From NCBI GenBank assembly GCA_038327195.1, contig JBBQKU010000005.1:1-64000 (forward strand): 64,000 bases of DNA, given 5' to 3'. The notes beneath the pieces are model-generated. The model was not told where the DNA came from and did no database searches. It worked only from the letters and a program-made list of their open reading frames with translations. The position numbers and the translations under genes were made by a program. The number at the start of each line of letters is the position of its first letter. Within the stretch, counting starts at the first letter, position 1. This DNA comes from UBA4416 sp038327195. Its GTDB lineage: Bacteria; Bacteroidota; Bacteroidia; B-17B0; Aurantibacillaceae. Positions 1 to 8,168 of the stretch are shown here, one piece after another.

Positions 1-587
1 ATCCCATCCTTAATTTTAGGACCATCTCCTCTTTTTCCGTAATTTGGAACTTCAGGATCTTCATGCAATTTTTTCCCTAAACCATGTCCACATAATTCAC
101 GCACAACTCCATATCCATTTTTTTCGGCATGTTGCTGAATGGCAAAACCAATATCCCCTATTCTATTTCCTGTTTTAAATTGTTCAATACCAATATACAA
201 ACACTCTAAAGTTACATCTAACAGTTTTTGAACTTCAGGTTTAATCTCTCCTACTCCAAAAGTATAAGCATGATCACCACAATATCCATTTTTTAAAACA
301 CCACAATCTACAGATATAATATCACCTTCTTCTAAAGGTCTATCATTAGGAATACCATGAACGACTGATTCATTTAATGACATACAAAGTGTATTTGGAA
401 AACCATACATACCTTTAAACAAAGGAGTTCCTCCATTATCTCTGATGTATTCTTCAGCCAATCTGTCAAGGTATAAGGTTGTAACACCTGGTTTTATTTC
501 TTTAGCAATAATTCCTAAGGTACGCGAAACACTAAGTGCCGATTCGCGCATGATTTCAATTTCTTCTCGTGTTTTTAAAATAATCAT
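1..587 (-). CDS. map: Methionine aminopeptidase, type I (3' end cut by window)
   Basis: Cytosolic metalloprotease that removes the initiator methionine from nascent proteins. The 195 visible codons carry the type I landmarks: the VVHGIP motif with substrate-binding His78, metal ligands Asp94 (SVDCG) and Asp105 (CGDHAYTF), and His168/His175 in the GHGLGKKLHE segment. The spacing matches the E. coli enzyme with an offset of 3, so the two remaining metal-ligand glutamates lie beyond the window edge. The ATG at 587-585 overlaps the TGA of the upstream HAD gene by 4 bp (ATGA), so the two are probably translationally coupled in an operon gpmA-HAD-map. Incomplete only because of the window; no defect is visible. 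Confidence 0.95.
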   Translation of the reverse strand, partial: MIILKTREEIEIMRESALSVSRTLGIIAKEIKPGVTTLYLDRLAEEYIRDNGGTPLFKGMYGFPNTLCMSLNESVVHGIPNDRPLEEGDIISVDCGVLKNGYCGDHAYTFGVGEIKPEVQKLLDVTLECLYIGIEQFKTGNRIGDIGFAIQQHAEKNGYGVVRELCGHGLGKKLHEDPEVPNYGKRGDGPKIKDG

Positions 588-1042
588 TTACCAAATAATT
601 TTTGAAAAATAGTTTTGTCTTTTTTATAATTATTATGAGCTTCTGGATTCTTAACTATATGGTTAAAATCTCCACCTTCAGGGTGAAGAATTTGCCAAGT
701 AGCACTCCAACCTAAAAAACCACCAACATTTCTATCGTCAATAAAAATATCAACATTTAATTTACGAGGTAAATTTTCATGTATTGTTTCTTCGGGGTAA
801 TTGTTATTAACGGCGTAAAATTCCACGCCGTTTTTTCTGCAGTATTCAACAGCTTCATCTAATAACGAACCAGTACGATAAGTAAATAAAATAAGTTTAT
901 GTCCTTTTTTTTGCAACTCTTTTATAGTAGCAAATGCAAACATCATTTCCTTACCAATTGCTGGATAGCTATGCTCTACAATAGTTCCATCAAAATCGAT
1001 AGCAATTGTTTTACTGTTATTATTTAAAAATTGTTGTTGCAT
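584..1042 (-). CDS. HAD-superfamily phosphatase, BT0820-like
   Basis: Small (152 aa) HAD-fold hydrolase. Motif I is DFDGT with nucleophile Asp16 and acid/base Asp18; a motif II-like Thr lies in LILFTYR and the motif III/IV acidic pair in FIDDRN. It has no large cap domain, like the short Bacteroidota phosphatases of the BT0820 type; the substrate is unknown. It sits between gpmA (5-bp gap) and map (4-bp overlap), so it is probably co-transcribed with housekeeping genes. The fold assignment is firm; the reaction beyond phosphate-ester hydrolysis is inference. Confidence 0.85.
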   Translation of the reverse strand: MQQQFLNNNSKTIAIDFDGTIVEHSYPAIGKEMMFAFATIKELQKKGHKLILFTYRTGSLLDEAVEYCRKNGVEFYAVNNNYPEETIHENLPRKLNVDIFIDDRNVGGFLGWSATWQILHPEGGDFNHIVKNPEAHNNYKKDKTIFQKLFGK

Positions 1043-1047
1043 ACTTA

Positions 1048-1650
1048 TTAAATATTTTCTGCTTTTAAAACCTTTAAATTTGAGTCTAATTCATATAAAC
1101 GAGGAATTCCTGTACCAATTTCAAATTCCAATATCTGAGCTGGTGTCATGTTTTCTAAATACATGATTAAGGCTCTTAAGCTATTTCCATGTGCTGCAAT
1201 TACAACATTTTTTCCAGCTTTTAATTGAGGTTCAATTTCAGCCTTGTAATAAGGAATTACTCTATCTGTCGTATCCTTTAAACTTTCTCCGTTTGGCGGC
1301 GGAACATCAAAACTTCTTCTCCAAATTTTTACCTGCTCATCACCATATTTTTTTGCAGTTTCTGCTTTATCTAATCCTTGTAAATCGCCATACATTCGCT
1401 CGTTTAAAGCCTTATTATATTTTGTTGGCACAGTTTGACTCGCAACTTCTAATGCAATTGTTAAAGTATTTTGTGCACGTTTTAAATCAGAGGCATAAGC
1501 TAAATCAAAATGAAATGGCTTTAATTTTTCTCCTGCATTTTTCGCTTCTTGTATTCCTTTTTCTGTTAAATCAACATCTACCCAACCAGTAAATTTATTT
1601 TCCAAATTCCAAACACTTTGTCCATGTCTAAAAATTACTAATAATGCCAT
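1048..1650 (-). CDS. gpmA: 2,3-bisphosphoglycerate-dependent phosphoglycerate mutase
   Basis: Glycolytic enzyme interconverting 2- and 3-phosphoglycerate. The N-terminal RHGQSVWN motif holds the phosphorylated His9; Glu84 (NERMYGDLQG) and the second catalytic His154 (AAHGNSLRAL) are in place. At 200 aa it is shorter than the roughly 250-aa E. coli enzyme and resembles the compact form common in Bacteroidota. It is the first gene of a minus-strand cluster with the HAD phosphatase and map, and has a TACTTTTG promoter element 15 nt before the ATG, divergent from proC. Confidence 0.93.
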   Translation of the reverse strand: MALLVIFRHGQSVWNLENKFTGWVDVDLTEKGIQEAKNAGEKLKPFHFDLAYASDLKRAQNTLTIALEVASQTVPTKYNKALNERMYGDLQGLDKAETAKKYGDEQVKIWRRSFDVPPPNGESLKDTTDRVIPYYKAEIEPQLKAGKNVVIAAHGNSLRALIMYLENMTPAQILEFEIGTGIPRLYELDSNLKVLKAENI

Positions 1651-1665
1651 AATCTATTTTTTTTA

Positions 1666-1673
1666 CAAAAGTA
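1666..1673 (-). promoter_or_regulatory. -7 promoter element for gpmA operon
   Basis: Read on the minus strand this is TACTTTTG, an exact match to the Bacteroidota TAnnTTTG -7 consensus, 15 nt before the gpmA ATG. No convincing -33 TTTG is seen. It lies back to back with the proC element, so the roughly 90-bp gap would hold divergent promoters. Confidence 0.55.
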
Positions 1674-1718
1674 ATATAATTAAGTGCATTCTAAAAAATC
1701 AAATACTATTTTAATACT

Positions 1719-1726
1719 TACTTTTG
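1719..1726 (+). promoter_or_regulatory. -7 promoter element for proC
   Basis: TACTTTTG matches the TAnnTTTG -7 consensus exactly and ends 17 nt before the proC ATG. No clear -33 element was found at the usual spacing. Confidence 0.55.
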
Positions 1727-1743
1727 AGCATTAAATAAACACT

Positions 1744-2550
1744 ATGAACAAAATTGCAATAATTGGATGTGGAAATATGGGTTTAATCTATGCAAACTCA
1801 TTTTTAAAATACAAAATTACAAGTAAAGATAATTTATTATTAGTTGAAAAAAATAGTGATCGACAAAGTAGTTTATCAGTTATGAATATTGGTAAAGTTG
1901 TAACTGCTTCCGATAAACAAATTACTGATTGCGATATTGTTATTTTAGCAGTTAAACCTCAAGATTTTAAGGAGTTAGCAGAATCATTGAAACAAGTAAT
2001 TAATCCAAATTGTGTTGTTTTATCAATCATGGCAGGTACCGAAATGTCCTATATTCAATCTGCCTTAAATCATAAATTTGTTGTAAGAGCAATGCCTAAT
2101 TTACCTGTAGAAATAAGTATGGGAATGACAGCATTTTGTTCATCAACTGATATATCGCATGATAAAATAATGTTAGTAGAAAATTTATTATCAACTACAG
2201 GGCGAACTTTATATTTAAACGATGAAAAACAATTAAATGCTGTAACTGCTTTAAGTGGCAGTGGGCCAGCTTATTTCTTTTACTTTATGAAACACTTAGT
2301 AGATGCTGGTGTTAAAATGGGTTTAGAAGAGCATGTAGCATCAATATTGGCGAAACAAACTATGTTAGGCTCATTTCATTTAATCAATAATGGAAATAAA
2401 ACATTAGATGAATATATAAAGTCTGTTGCTTCAAAAGGTGGAACTACGGAAGCTGCTTTAACTACATTTAGCAATAATCAAATGGGAAATACCATTATTG
2501 ATGCTCTTATAAATGCTGAAAAACGTGCAGAAGAGTTATCAATAAAATAA
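1744..2550 (+). CDS. proC: Pyrroline-5-carboxylate reductase
   Basis: Last step of proline biosynthesis: NAD(P)H-dependent reduction of 1-pyrroline-5-carboxylate. The Rossmann-fold nucleotide-binding motif GCGNMG is at residues 8-13 and the family signature ALSGSGPAYFF at about 169-179, in the C-terminal dimerisation domain. Length (268 aa) is normal. It stands alone, divergent from gpmA and ending 4 bp before the convergent HxlR gene, with its own TAnnTTTG promoter element. Confidence 0.93.
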   Translation: MNKIAIIGCGNMGLIYANSFLKYKITSKDNLLLVEKNSDRQSSLSVMNIGKVVTASDKQITDCDIVILAVKPQDFKELAESLKQVINPNCVVLSIMAGTEMSYIQSALNHKFVVRAMPNLPVEISMGMTAFCSSTDISHDKIMLVENLLSTTGRTLYLNDEKQLNAVTALSGSGPAYFFYFMKHLVDAGVKMGLEEHVASILAKQTMLGSFHLINNGNKTLDEYIKSVASKGGTTEAALTTFSNNQMGNTIIDALINAEKRAEELSIK

Positions 2551-2554
2551 CTCT

Positions 2555-2914
2555 TTATTTCTCTTTTATCTTTTTTCGATGGTCAGTTCCCCATTTATAC
2601 ATCGCTACTAAAACTGCATCCATTGACTTTCCATATTCTGTAATTTCATATTCAACAGTAGCAGGAATTGTATCATATACTTGACGCTTTATCATTTTAT
2701 TAATTTCTAAATCTCTCAGTTCTTTAGATAACATGCGAGGTGTAATTTTTGGTATTATTTTTTCCATTTCACCAAAACGCTTACTACCTCGCATTAATGT
2801 GCCTAAAATGGGTAGTTTCCATTTTCCATTAAAGAAATCTAAGGTATCACGAATTGCTCTTGAAAACTCTTCTGAGCATTGCGGAATATCACAATGTATT
2901 TTTTTTGTTGCCAT
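2555..2914 (-). CDS. HxlR-family winged-helix regulator
   Basis: A 119-aa DNA-binding protein of the HxlR type. The core runs from an N-terminal cysteine (CSEEFSRAI, about residue 13) through the GKWKLPIL helix to the recognition region ITPRMLSKELRDLE and a wing ending in YEITEYG. Many family members sense reactive electrophiles or oxidants through the N-terminal Cys and control divergent oxidoreductase genes; the conserved Cys and the divergent nitroreductase-like gene fit that pattern. The intergenic region holds a perfect inverted repeat, a likely operator. The ligand and the direct link to redox stress are inferred. Confidence 0.88.
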   Translation of the reverse strand: MATKKIHCDIPQCSEEFSRAIRDTLDFFNGKWKLPILGTLMRGSKRFGEMEKIIPKITPRMLSKELRDLEINKMIKRQVYDTIPATVEYEITEYGKSMDAVLVAMYKWGTDHRKKIKEK

Positions 2915-2928
2915 CTTAAAATTATTTA

Positions 2929-2963
2929 ACTATACTTTAGTATAGTACTTCTTTTTGTATAGT
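2929..2963. promoter_or_regulatory. Probable HxlR operator (three half-sites)
   Basis: ACTATAC (2929-2935), spacer TTTA, then GTATAGT (2940-2946) form a perfect 7-bp inverted repeat; a third copy of GTATAGT follows at 2957-2963, 17 bp from the second. The cluster lies between the HxlR start and the nitroreductase -7 element, as expected for an operator serving both divergent genes. Binding by this HxlR protein is inferred from position. Confidence 0.6.
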
Positions 2964-2972
2964 AAAAATACA

Positions 2973-2980
2973 TAATTTTG
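2973..2980 (+). promoter_or_regulatory. -7 promoter element for nitroreductase-family gene
   Basis: TAATTTTG fits TAnnTTTG and ends 30 nt before the ATG at 3011. Its final TTG could be misread as a start codon in frame with the gene, but it belongs to the promoter. The third HxlR half-site lies 9 bp upstream, in the -35 to -10 zone, consistent with repression. Confidence 0.5.
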
Positions 2981-3010
2981 TTGAACAAAAAACAATTAAT
3001 AAAAAAAACT

Positions 3011-3643
3011 ATGGATATTATTGAAAATCTTAAATGGCGTTATGCTACAAAAAGAATGAATGGCACAAAAGTGCCACAAGAAAAAATTGACAAAATCGTT
3101 AAAGCAATTAGTTTATCGGCTTCAGCATTTGGTTTACAACCATACAAAGTGTTAGTAATTGAAAACGAAGAACTCCGAAAAAAATTACAACCAGCGGCTT
3201 ATAATCAGCCTCAAATTGTTGAAGCATCACACTTATTAGTATTTGCACCTTTTGAAAACATTACAGAGAAACACATTTTAGATTTCATTAACCTTCAGGC
3301 TAAAGAAAAAGGCGTTGAAGTTGAAAGTTTAGATGGATTTAAAAAAATGCTTGAAGGCAGTCTATTAAATCGTACAGAGTCTGATAATTTTAATTGGGCT
3401 GCACGCCAAGCCTACTTGGCATTAGGAACTGCATTAGTAGCTGCTGCCAGCGAAGGAATTGATGCAACTCCAATGGAAGGATTTAATCCATTAGCATTTG
3501 ATGAAATTTTAGAATTAAAAGAAAAAGGAATTAAAAGTGTAGCATTATTAGCTCTTGGTTATAGAGATGAGGCCAATGATTATTTAGCTAAAGCTCCAAA
3601 AGTGAGAAAATCTAATAATGACTTAATCATTAATTTAAATTAA
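3011..3643 (+). CDS. Nitroreductase-family NAD(P)H-dependent oxidoreductase
   Basis: A 210-aa flavin reductase of the NfsB/nitroreductase fold. The N-terminal helix with RYATKRM resembles the RRSxRxF FMN-phosphate-binding start of the family, followed by SASAFGLQPYKVLVI (substrate/FMN pocket) and a C-terminal ALLALGYRDE that closes the FMN site. Such enzymes reduce nitroaromatics, quinones or similar electrophiles; the substrate here cannot be told. The ATG at 3011 is chosen over an in-frame TTG at 2978 because that TTG lies inside the -7 element. It is divergent from, and probably controlled by, the HxlR regulator. Confidence 0.88.
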   Translation: MDIIENLKWRYATKRMNGTKVPQEKIDKIVKAISLSASAFGLQPYKVLVIENEELRKKLQPAAYNQPQIVEASHLLVFAPFENITEKHILDFINLQAKEKGVEVESLDGFKKMLEGSLLNRTESDNFNWAARQAYLALGTALVAAASEGIDATPMEGFNPLAFDEILELKEKGIKSVALLALGYRDEANDYLAKAPKVRKSNNDLIINLN

Positions 3644-3663
3644 TTAGCATTTATCAAAAGTAT

Positions 3664-3697
3664 AAAAAGCGAGGTGTTAATTAACACCTCGCTTTTT
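3664..3697. terminator. Bidirectional terminator, perfect palindrome
   Basis: A perfect 34-bp palindrome: GCGAGGTGTTAA and its complement (3669-3692) flanked by five A and five T. It can act as an intrinsic terminator in both directions for the converging nitroreductase and AlkD-like genes; the stop codon of the latter (3681-3683) lies inside the stem. Confidence 0.85.
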
Positions 3698-4394
3698 TCT
3701 TTTTTACACCTACTCTTCCCATATCTTCTACCTTTTTAATATAATCAAATGCAGAAGGAATTTTGCAATTTGTAACTCCTACATCAACTGTCACCTTTCC
3801 AATATTTAATGCTGTTTGGTAAGCAAGTTTAGTTAAGTCATTCACATAACAACCACAGGAAATTACAAATACATTCATTGCATAACGCACTCTGTTTGGC
3901 TGATTATGAATTGTTGTTTCAACTCGTTTTAATAATTTTTGAAATAAGATTAAATCAATTTTTTCATTAGGTGTAATTGATAAATAACTTGACAATGTTG
4001 ACCAACCTGCAGAAACAATATGTTCATCGCCTGAATCAATCCATTGTAAACCAACTTCTAAACCAAACGGAGATTCAGCTGCAAGCCAAGGCACTGTATA
4101 TTCGCTATGCATATGCCAAGAAGCTTTTTTAACCCAATGATTTAAGTTTTCTTTTGAAATTTGTTTTTCATCTGCAATCAATCCTGCCAAATACATAGCA
4201 TCTGAGTTTCCTGTGTTATATAATTCTAAGGACAAGTCATGATTTTTTTTTATTTTTTTTTGAAGCACTTTTAAATCTCCTACTTTTACGCCATAAAGAT
4301 TATCAATTGGAGCTCCATGATTTATAAACGTTTTTTTTGTTTGTTCCGTTCCAAGTTTTTCAAGTTCTTTTAAAACCTCTTTACATGTCATCAT
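3681..4394 (-). CDS. DNA alkylation repair protein, AlkD/HEAT-like
   Basis: A 237-aa all-helical protein built of HEAT-like repeats, of the AlkD/AlkC-related group of DNA glycosylases that excise N3/N7-alkylated purines without base flipping. The YGVKVGDLKVLQKKIKK segment near residue 35 is typical of the first repeats, and the VGVTNCKIPSAFDYI C-terminal stretch is conserved in this branch. It ends in a lysine-rich tail. Two adjacent ATGs (4394, 4391) are possible starts. Active-site residues were not checked position by position, so activity is inferred from family. It converges on the nitroreductase gene across a shared terminator. Confidence 0.8.
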   Translation of the reverse strand: MMTCKEVLKELEKLGTEQTKKTFINHGAPIDNLYGVKVGDLKVLQKKIKKNHDLSLELYNTGNSDAMYLAGLIADEKQISKENLNHWVKKASWHMHSEYTVPWLAAESPFGLEVGLQWIDSGDEHIVSAGWSTLSSYLSITPNEKIDLILFQKLLKRVETTIHNQPNRVRYAMNVFVISCGCYVNDLTKLAYQTALNIGKVTVDVGVTNCKIPSAFDYIKKVEDMGRVGVKKKKARC

Positions 4395-4558
4395 TTTTGT
4401 CAGGATTAATTTATTAACGAAACTATGAATTTAATTAGAGTTATAATAATCATATGTCAAAAAGACATACATAACTTTTTGGATTAAAGTTTGCATATTA
4501 GTGATAGCAAACTTAATTTAGTAAGGCAAATAAAACTAACAATTTAAAAAATAAAAAA

Positions 4559-4876
4559 ATGGCATTAGAAATTACAGACGCTAACTTTGAAGAGTTAGTA
4601 TTAAAATCAGACAAACCCGTATTAGTTGATTTTTGGGCAGAATGGTGTGGCCCTTGCCGTATGGTAGGTCCTGTTGTTGAGGAATTAGCAAAAGAATATG
4701 AAGGAAAAGCAGTTATTGGAAAAGTAAATGTTGATTTAAATTCAAAAATTCCTGCCGAATTTGGAATTAGAAACATACCAACTATTCTATTTTTTAAAAA
4801 TGGACAAATGGTTGAAAAGCATGTTGGTGTTGCTGCTAAATCAGCTTTGGCTGCTAAAATAGATTCTCATATGTAA
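4559..4876 (+). CDS. trxA: Thioredoxin
   Basis: Cytosolic thiol-disulfide oxidoreductase of 105 aa. The active site WCGPC is at residues 29-33 with the buried Asp24 of VDFWAEW, and the cis-proline loop is RNIPT. No signal peptide, so it is a cytoplasmic electron donor for reductases and peroxiredoxins. Single-gene unit ending at a strong hairpin shared with the convergent GNAT gene. Thioredoxin reductase is not nearby. Confidence 0.95.
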   Translation: MALEITDANFEELVLKSDKPVLVDFWAEWCGPCRMVGPVVEELAKEYEGKAVIGKVNVDLNSKIPAEFGIRNIPTILFFKNGQMVEKHVGVAAKSALAAKIDSHM

Positions 4877-4900
4877 TTTTTAAAAAAAATACATTTAATA

Positions 4901-4932
4901 AAAAAGCTGTATCCTATTCGATACAGCTTTTT
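4901..4932. terminator. Bidirectional terminator between trxA and GNAT gene
   Basis: A 13-bp perfect stem, AAAAAGCTGTATC (4901-4913) and its complement (4920-4932), with a 6-nt loop. The A and T ends give a U tract in either direction, suiting the converging genes. Confidence 0.85.
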
Positions 4933-5450
4933 TATTTTTCTATTTTAAACCAATCATGTGGCACAAAATTATCTTCAAAGGTTTCAACATATTTTAATCC
5001 AGATTTTTCGATAACATGTCTTGATGCTTTATTTTCAAAATGAGCCATAGCATAAATTTCTTGAAGTTTTAATTGGTTAAAACCATAATCAACGCAAGCA
5101 ATAGCAGATTCAGTTGCATAACCCATTCCCCAATATTTTTGATTGAGGAGATAACCTAAGTCGTAATAATTGATATGATTATTAGTTAGCTCTTTTACAA
5201 ATTTCAAACCTGACCAACCAATAATTGTATTTGATTTTTTTTCAATCATTGCCCAACGGCCAATTCCATTGTCAATATATTGTTGTCTAATAAATTGAAT
5301 TATTCCTCTAATTTGTTCAATATCTTTTACTGGATTATTTCCCAAATAAATATTGACAGCAGGATTTGAATCTACTTCAAATAAAGCCTTTTCATCTTCT
5401 GGTAAAATCTCTCTTAGAAATAAGCGCTCTGTCTCAATAAAAATTTCCAT
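4932..5450 (-). CDS. GNAT-family N-acetyltransferase (RimJ/RimL-like)
   Basis: A 172-aa acetyl-CoA-dependent acetyltransferase of the RimJ/RimL-like group. The start TERLFLREILPEDE is characteristic, with the acetyl-CoA loop in KYWGMGYATESAIACVDYGF (about residues 104-123) and the C-terminal NKASRHVIEKSGLKYVETFED typical of this subfamily. The substrate (ribosomal protein N-terminus, amino acid or antibiotic) cannot be predicted. It follows the TPR-PD40 gene by 21 bp on the same strand and may be co-transcribed with it. Confidence 0.88.
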   Translation of the reverse strand: MEIFIETERLFLREILPEDEKALFEVDSNPAVNIYLGNNPVKDIEQIRGIIQFIRQQYIDNGIGRWAMIEKKSNTIIGWSGLKFVKELTNNHINYYDLGYLLNQKYWGMGYATESAIACVDYGFNQLKLQEIYAMAHFENKASRHVIEKSGLKYVETFEDNFVPHDWFKIEK

Positions 5451-5471
5451 GAAAAGTAAATATCGAAAAAA

Positions 5472-7091
5472 CTATTTCTCTTTGCTTAACATGAATTGTT
5501 TTTCAAGAGAAAATGCTTCGTTTTTTCCCATTTTCAATTCTACTTTTTCTTCAGCAGATTTAAAACCTTTTTTAGAAATTTTTATTGTATAAATCACATC
5601 ACCTTTTAAAGTAATAAAATATTCGCCATTATCTGTTGTTACAGTTGACGCAATTACTACTCCTGTTGGATCTAATATTTGAATATCAACGCCCGTAATT
5701 CCACTACCTTCAAATGCATCACGAACAACACCTTTTAAAATACTTAAACCAGTATTCACTTTCTTTTTGCCATCTTTTTCAAAAATTCCGTAATTGCTAA
5801 TATCAGCGCTATAAATATCACTTTCACCTAAACCACCTTTTCGTTCACTAGCAAAATAAGCCAACTGAGCATCAGCACTTACAACTAATGGTCCGTCTTT
5901 ATAAACAGTATTAATTGGGTAACCTAAGTTTACTGGCTTACTCCATTTGCCACCTTCTAATGTTGATTTAAAAATATCATAAGAACCCATTGAACCTTTT
6001 CCGTTTGAAGAGAAAAATAATGTTTTTCCATCTGGTGCTAAAAAAGCACCAACTTCATCAAACTCCGAATTAATTTCTGGTCCCAAATTTACAGGCACAT
6101 CCCATTCTTGTTTGTTTTTACGTTTAACCATCCAGATATCAGCTCTTCCATAACCACCTTTACGTTCGCTAATAAAAAATAGTGTTTTACCATCAGGGGA
6201 AATGCATGCACCACCTTCCCAATATGTTGTATTAATAGGCTTTCCTAAAGGCTCAGGAGTTTTCCATTTATTACTAATTACTTTTGAGACAAAAATATCA
6301 CCACCACGAGATTGAATATCTTTTAAATCATTTTTATATAAAAATATTTGTTTTCCATCAGGTGAAATACTTGTACAGGCATCATGAGCTTCTGTGTTAA
6401 CATTGCCAGAAACTTCATCACTCGTTAACCATTTTTTATTGATTGTGTCCCATAATGAAATATAAATATCTTGGAAAAATTTACCATCACCTTCAATATC
6501 AATAGGAGAATCTGTTGTTTGAGGACGACGTGTAGTAAAAACCAACTTTCTGCCATCAGCACTAATACAAGGAGTTTGATCATCATATTTAGAATTAATA
6601 GCAGTACCTAAATTTTCTATTTTAATATCATTGTTAGGGTTTGCCATGTTTATTTTCGCATTATTACAATGGTCAATATAAACATCAACTTCTTCTAGTT
6701 GCGCATCTTTATTACTTGCGGATGATTTATAAGCTGTAAATTCAATTAAAGCATCATCAATTTTTTCATCTAATAAATACAATTTACCTAATACTAAATG
6801 GGTTTCTGGCTTTATATCTTTATTAGTAGCAAGTGCTTTTTTAAGTGTTTCAAGAGCTAAATCATATTTCTTTAATTCAAAATTACAATAGCCAATATAA
6901 TAAAGTACAGATGCGTCATTAGGATTTTTAGCTAAAACTTCTTTGTATAAATTTAAGGCGCCAATAAACTGACCAGCATATAATTTTTGTTTTGCCAAAA
7001 CCATTTTTACTTGGTCTTGAGCATCAATTGCTTTTGTACTTGTATTAAATGCAAATAAACAAATGGCAATTAAAATAAAATTTTTCATCAT
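5472..7091 (-). CDS. Secreted TPR-PD40-carboxypeptidase-regulatory-like envelope protein
   Basis: A 539-aa exported protein. An N-terminal signal peptide (about 1-22) is followed by TPR repeats (about 25-150; e.g. NDASVLYYIGYCNFELKKYD), a beta-propeller of PD40/WD40-like blades (about 160-425; repeated SPDGKxxFF and GxxDIW/DIF motifs) and a C-terminal carboxypeptidase-regulatory-like beta sandwich (about 450-520). This is the architecture of the T9SS-associated PorE protein without its OmpA-like peptidoglycan-binding domain. A paralogue with the same order is at 48468-50027. The role is probably periplasmic scaffolding; a direct T9SS link is inference. Confidence 0.8.
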   Translation of the reverse strand: MMKNFILIAICLFAFNTSTKAIDAQDQVKMVLAKQKLYAGQFIGALNLYKEVLAKNPNDASVLYYIGYCNFELKKYDLALETLKKALATNKDIKPETHLVLGKLYLLDEKIDDALIEFTAYKSSASNKDAQLEEVDVYIDHCNNAKINMANPNNDIKIENLGTAINSKYDDQTPCISADGRKLVFTTRRPQTTDSPIDIEGDGKFFQDIYISLWDTINKKWLTSDEVSGNVNTEAHDACTSISPDGKQIFLYKNDLKDIQSRGGDIFVSKVISNKWKTPEPLGKPINTTYWEGGACISPDGKTLFFISERKGGYGRADIWMVKRKNKQEWDVPVNLGPEINSEFDEVGAFLAPDGKTLFFSSNGKGSMGSYDIFKSTLEGGKWSKPVNLGYPINTVYKDGPLVVSADAQLAYFASERKGGLGESDIYSADISNYGIFEKDGKKKVNTGLSILKGVVRDAFEGSGITGVDIQILDPTGVVIASTVTTDNGEYFITLKGDVIYTIKISKKGFKSAEEKVELKMGKNEAFSLEKQFMLSKEK

Positions 7092-7147
7092 AATATATAA
7101 GATTTGTAAACACTAAATATAAAAAATTACTTTGTAATGGGATAATA

Positions 7148-8068
7148 ATGTTTAAAAATATGCCACTAAAGTTTAATTTTAAGTATTTTTATACCATGAG
7201 TGCGATACTTTTTTATTGTTTTTTGCCATTTTTATATCTGATTTCGATATTACCGTTTCCAATATTTTATGCAGTATCTGATGGGCTTTGCTTTTTATTG
7301 TATACAATTGTCGGCTATCGAAAAAAAGTGGTGTTTGAAAATTTAAAAAACTCATTTCCTAATAAAACACATTCAGAACTTAAACAACTCGAAAAGAAAT
7401 TTTACCATTATTTATGTGATTTGTTTTTAGAAACCCTTAAAACATTAACAATATCGAAAGAAGAAGCTGTAAAACGATGTAAGTTTAGTGCTAATACAAC
7501 TCAAATATTAAATGATTTAGCAGAAAAAAAACAATCGTGTATTTTGGTAATGGGCCATTATGGAAACTGGGAATGGGCAGGAAATAGTTTTAGTTTACAA
7601 TGCAACCAACAATTGTATGTTATTTATCATCCATTAACCAATAAGCACTTTGATAAATTAATGTATAATATGCGGACTCGTTTTGGCACAAAATTATACG
7701 CCATGAAAGATACCATGCGTGAAATGGTTCGCAACAGACATGAAGTTAATGCAACTGCTTTTATAGCAGATCAAACACCATCACCTGAAGGTGCTTATTG
7801 GACAAGCTTTTTAAACCAAGATACACCAGTGTTTTGGGGGACAGAAAAAATTGCACAAAAGTTTAATTATCCAGTTGTTTATGTAACAATTAAACGATTA
7901 AAACGTGGCTTTTACGAAGTTGATTCTGAAATTTTAGTTACAGATTCAAAAAACACAAAAGAAGGAGAAATATCCGAATTACATACTCGTAAACTTGAAA
8001 AAGATATTATAGCACAACCAGAAATTTGGCTTTGGAGCCACAGAAGATGGAAACATAAAAGGCAATAA
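7148..8068 (+). CDS. Lysophospholipid/lipid A acyltransferase (LpxL/HtrB-like)
   Basis: Membrane-anchored acyltransferase of the LPLAT/HtrB superfamily, expected to add a secondary acyl chain to lipid A or a related lipid. After an N-terminal hydrophobic segment (about residues 17-55) comes the catalytic HX4E motif in GHYGNWEW (His137, Glu142) and the ADQTPSP block (about residue 207) conserved in LpxL homologues. The longest start is given; ATG at 7196 (residue 17) fits the family N-terminus better, since it begins directly at the membrane helix. Acyl donor and position are unknown. Confidence 0.85.
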   Translation: MFKNMPLKFNFKYFYTMSAILFYCFLPFLYLISILPFPIFYAVSDGLCFLLYTIVGYRKKVVFENLKNSFPNKTHSELKQLEKKFYHYLCDLFLETLKTLTISKEEAVKRCKFSANTTQILNDLAEKKQSCILVMGHYGNWEWAGNSFSLQCNQQLYVIYHPLTNKHFDKLMYNMRTRFGTKLYAMKDTMREMVRNRHEVNATAFIADQTPSPEGAYWTSFLNQDTPVFWGTEKIAQKFNYPVVYVTIKRLKRGFYEVDSEILVTDSKNTKEGEISELHTRKLEKDIIAQPEIWLWSHRRWKHKRQ

Positions 8069-8168
8069 AATAAAAAATACTATATCTTATGAATTATATA
8101 TATAAAATATAGCCATTTAAAATTATTAATAGTTCTTTATTAATAAGAAAAAAGTAAAAATGAGTAAA

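Noticed and set aside
1191..1592. Plus-strand 133-aa ORF opposite gpmA
   Set aside because: It is antisense to a fully conserved gene and has a low-complexity Leu/Phe/His composition typical of shadow frames in AT-rich DNA.
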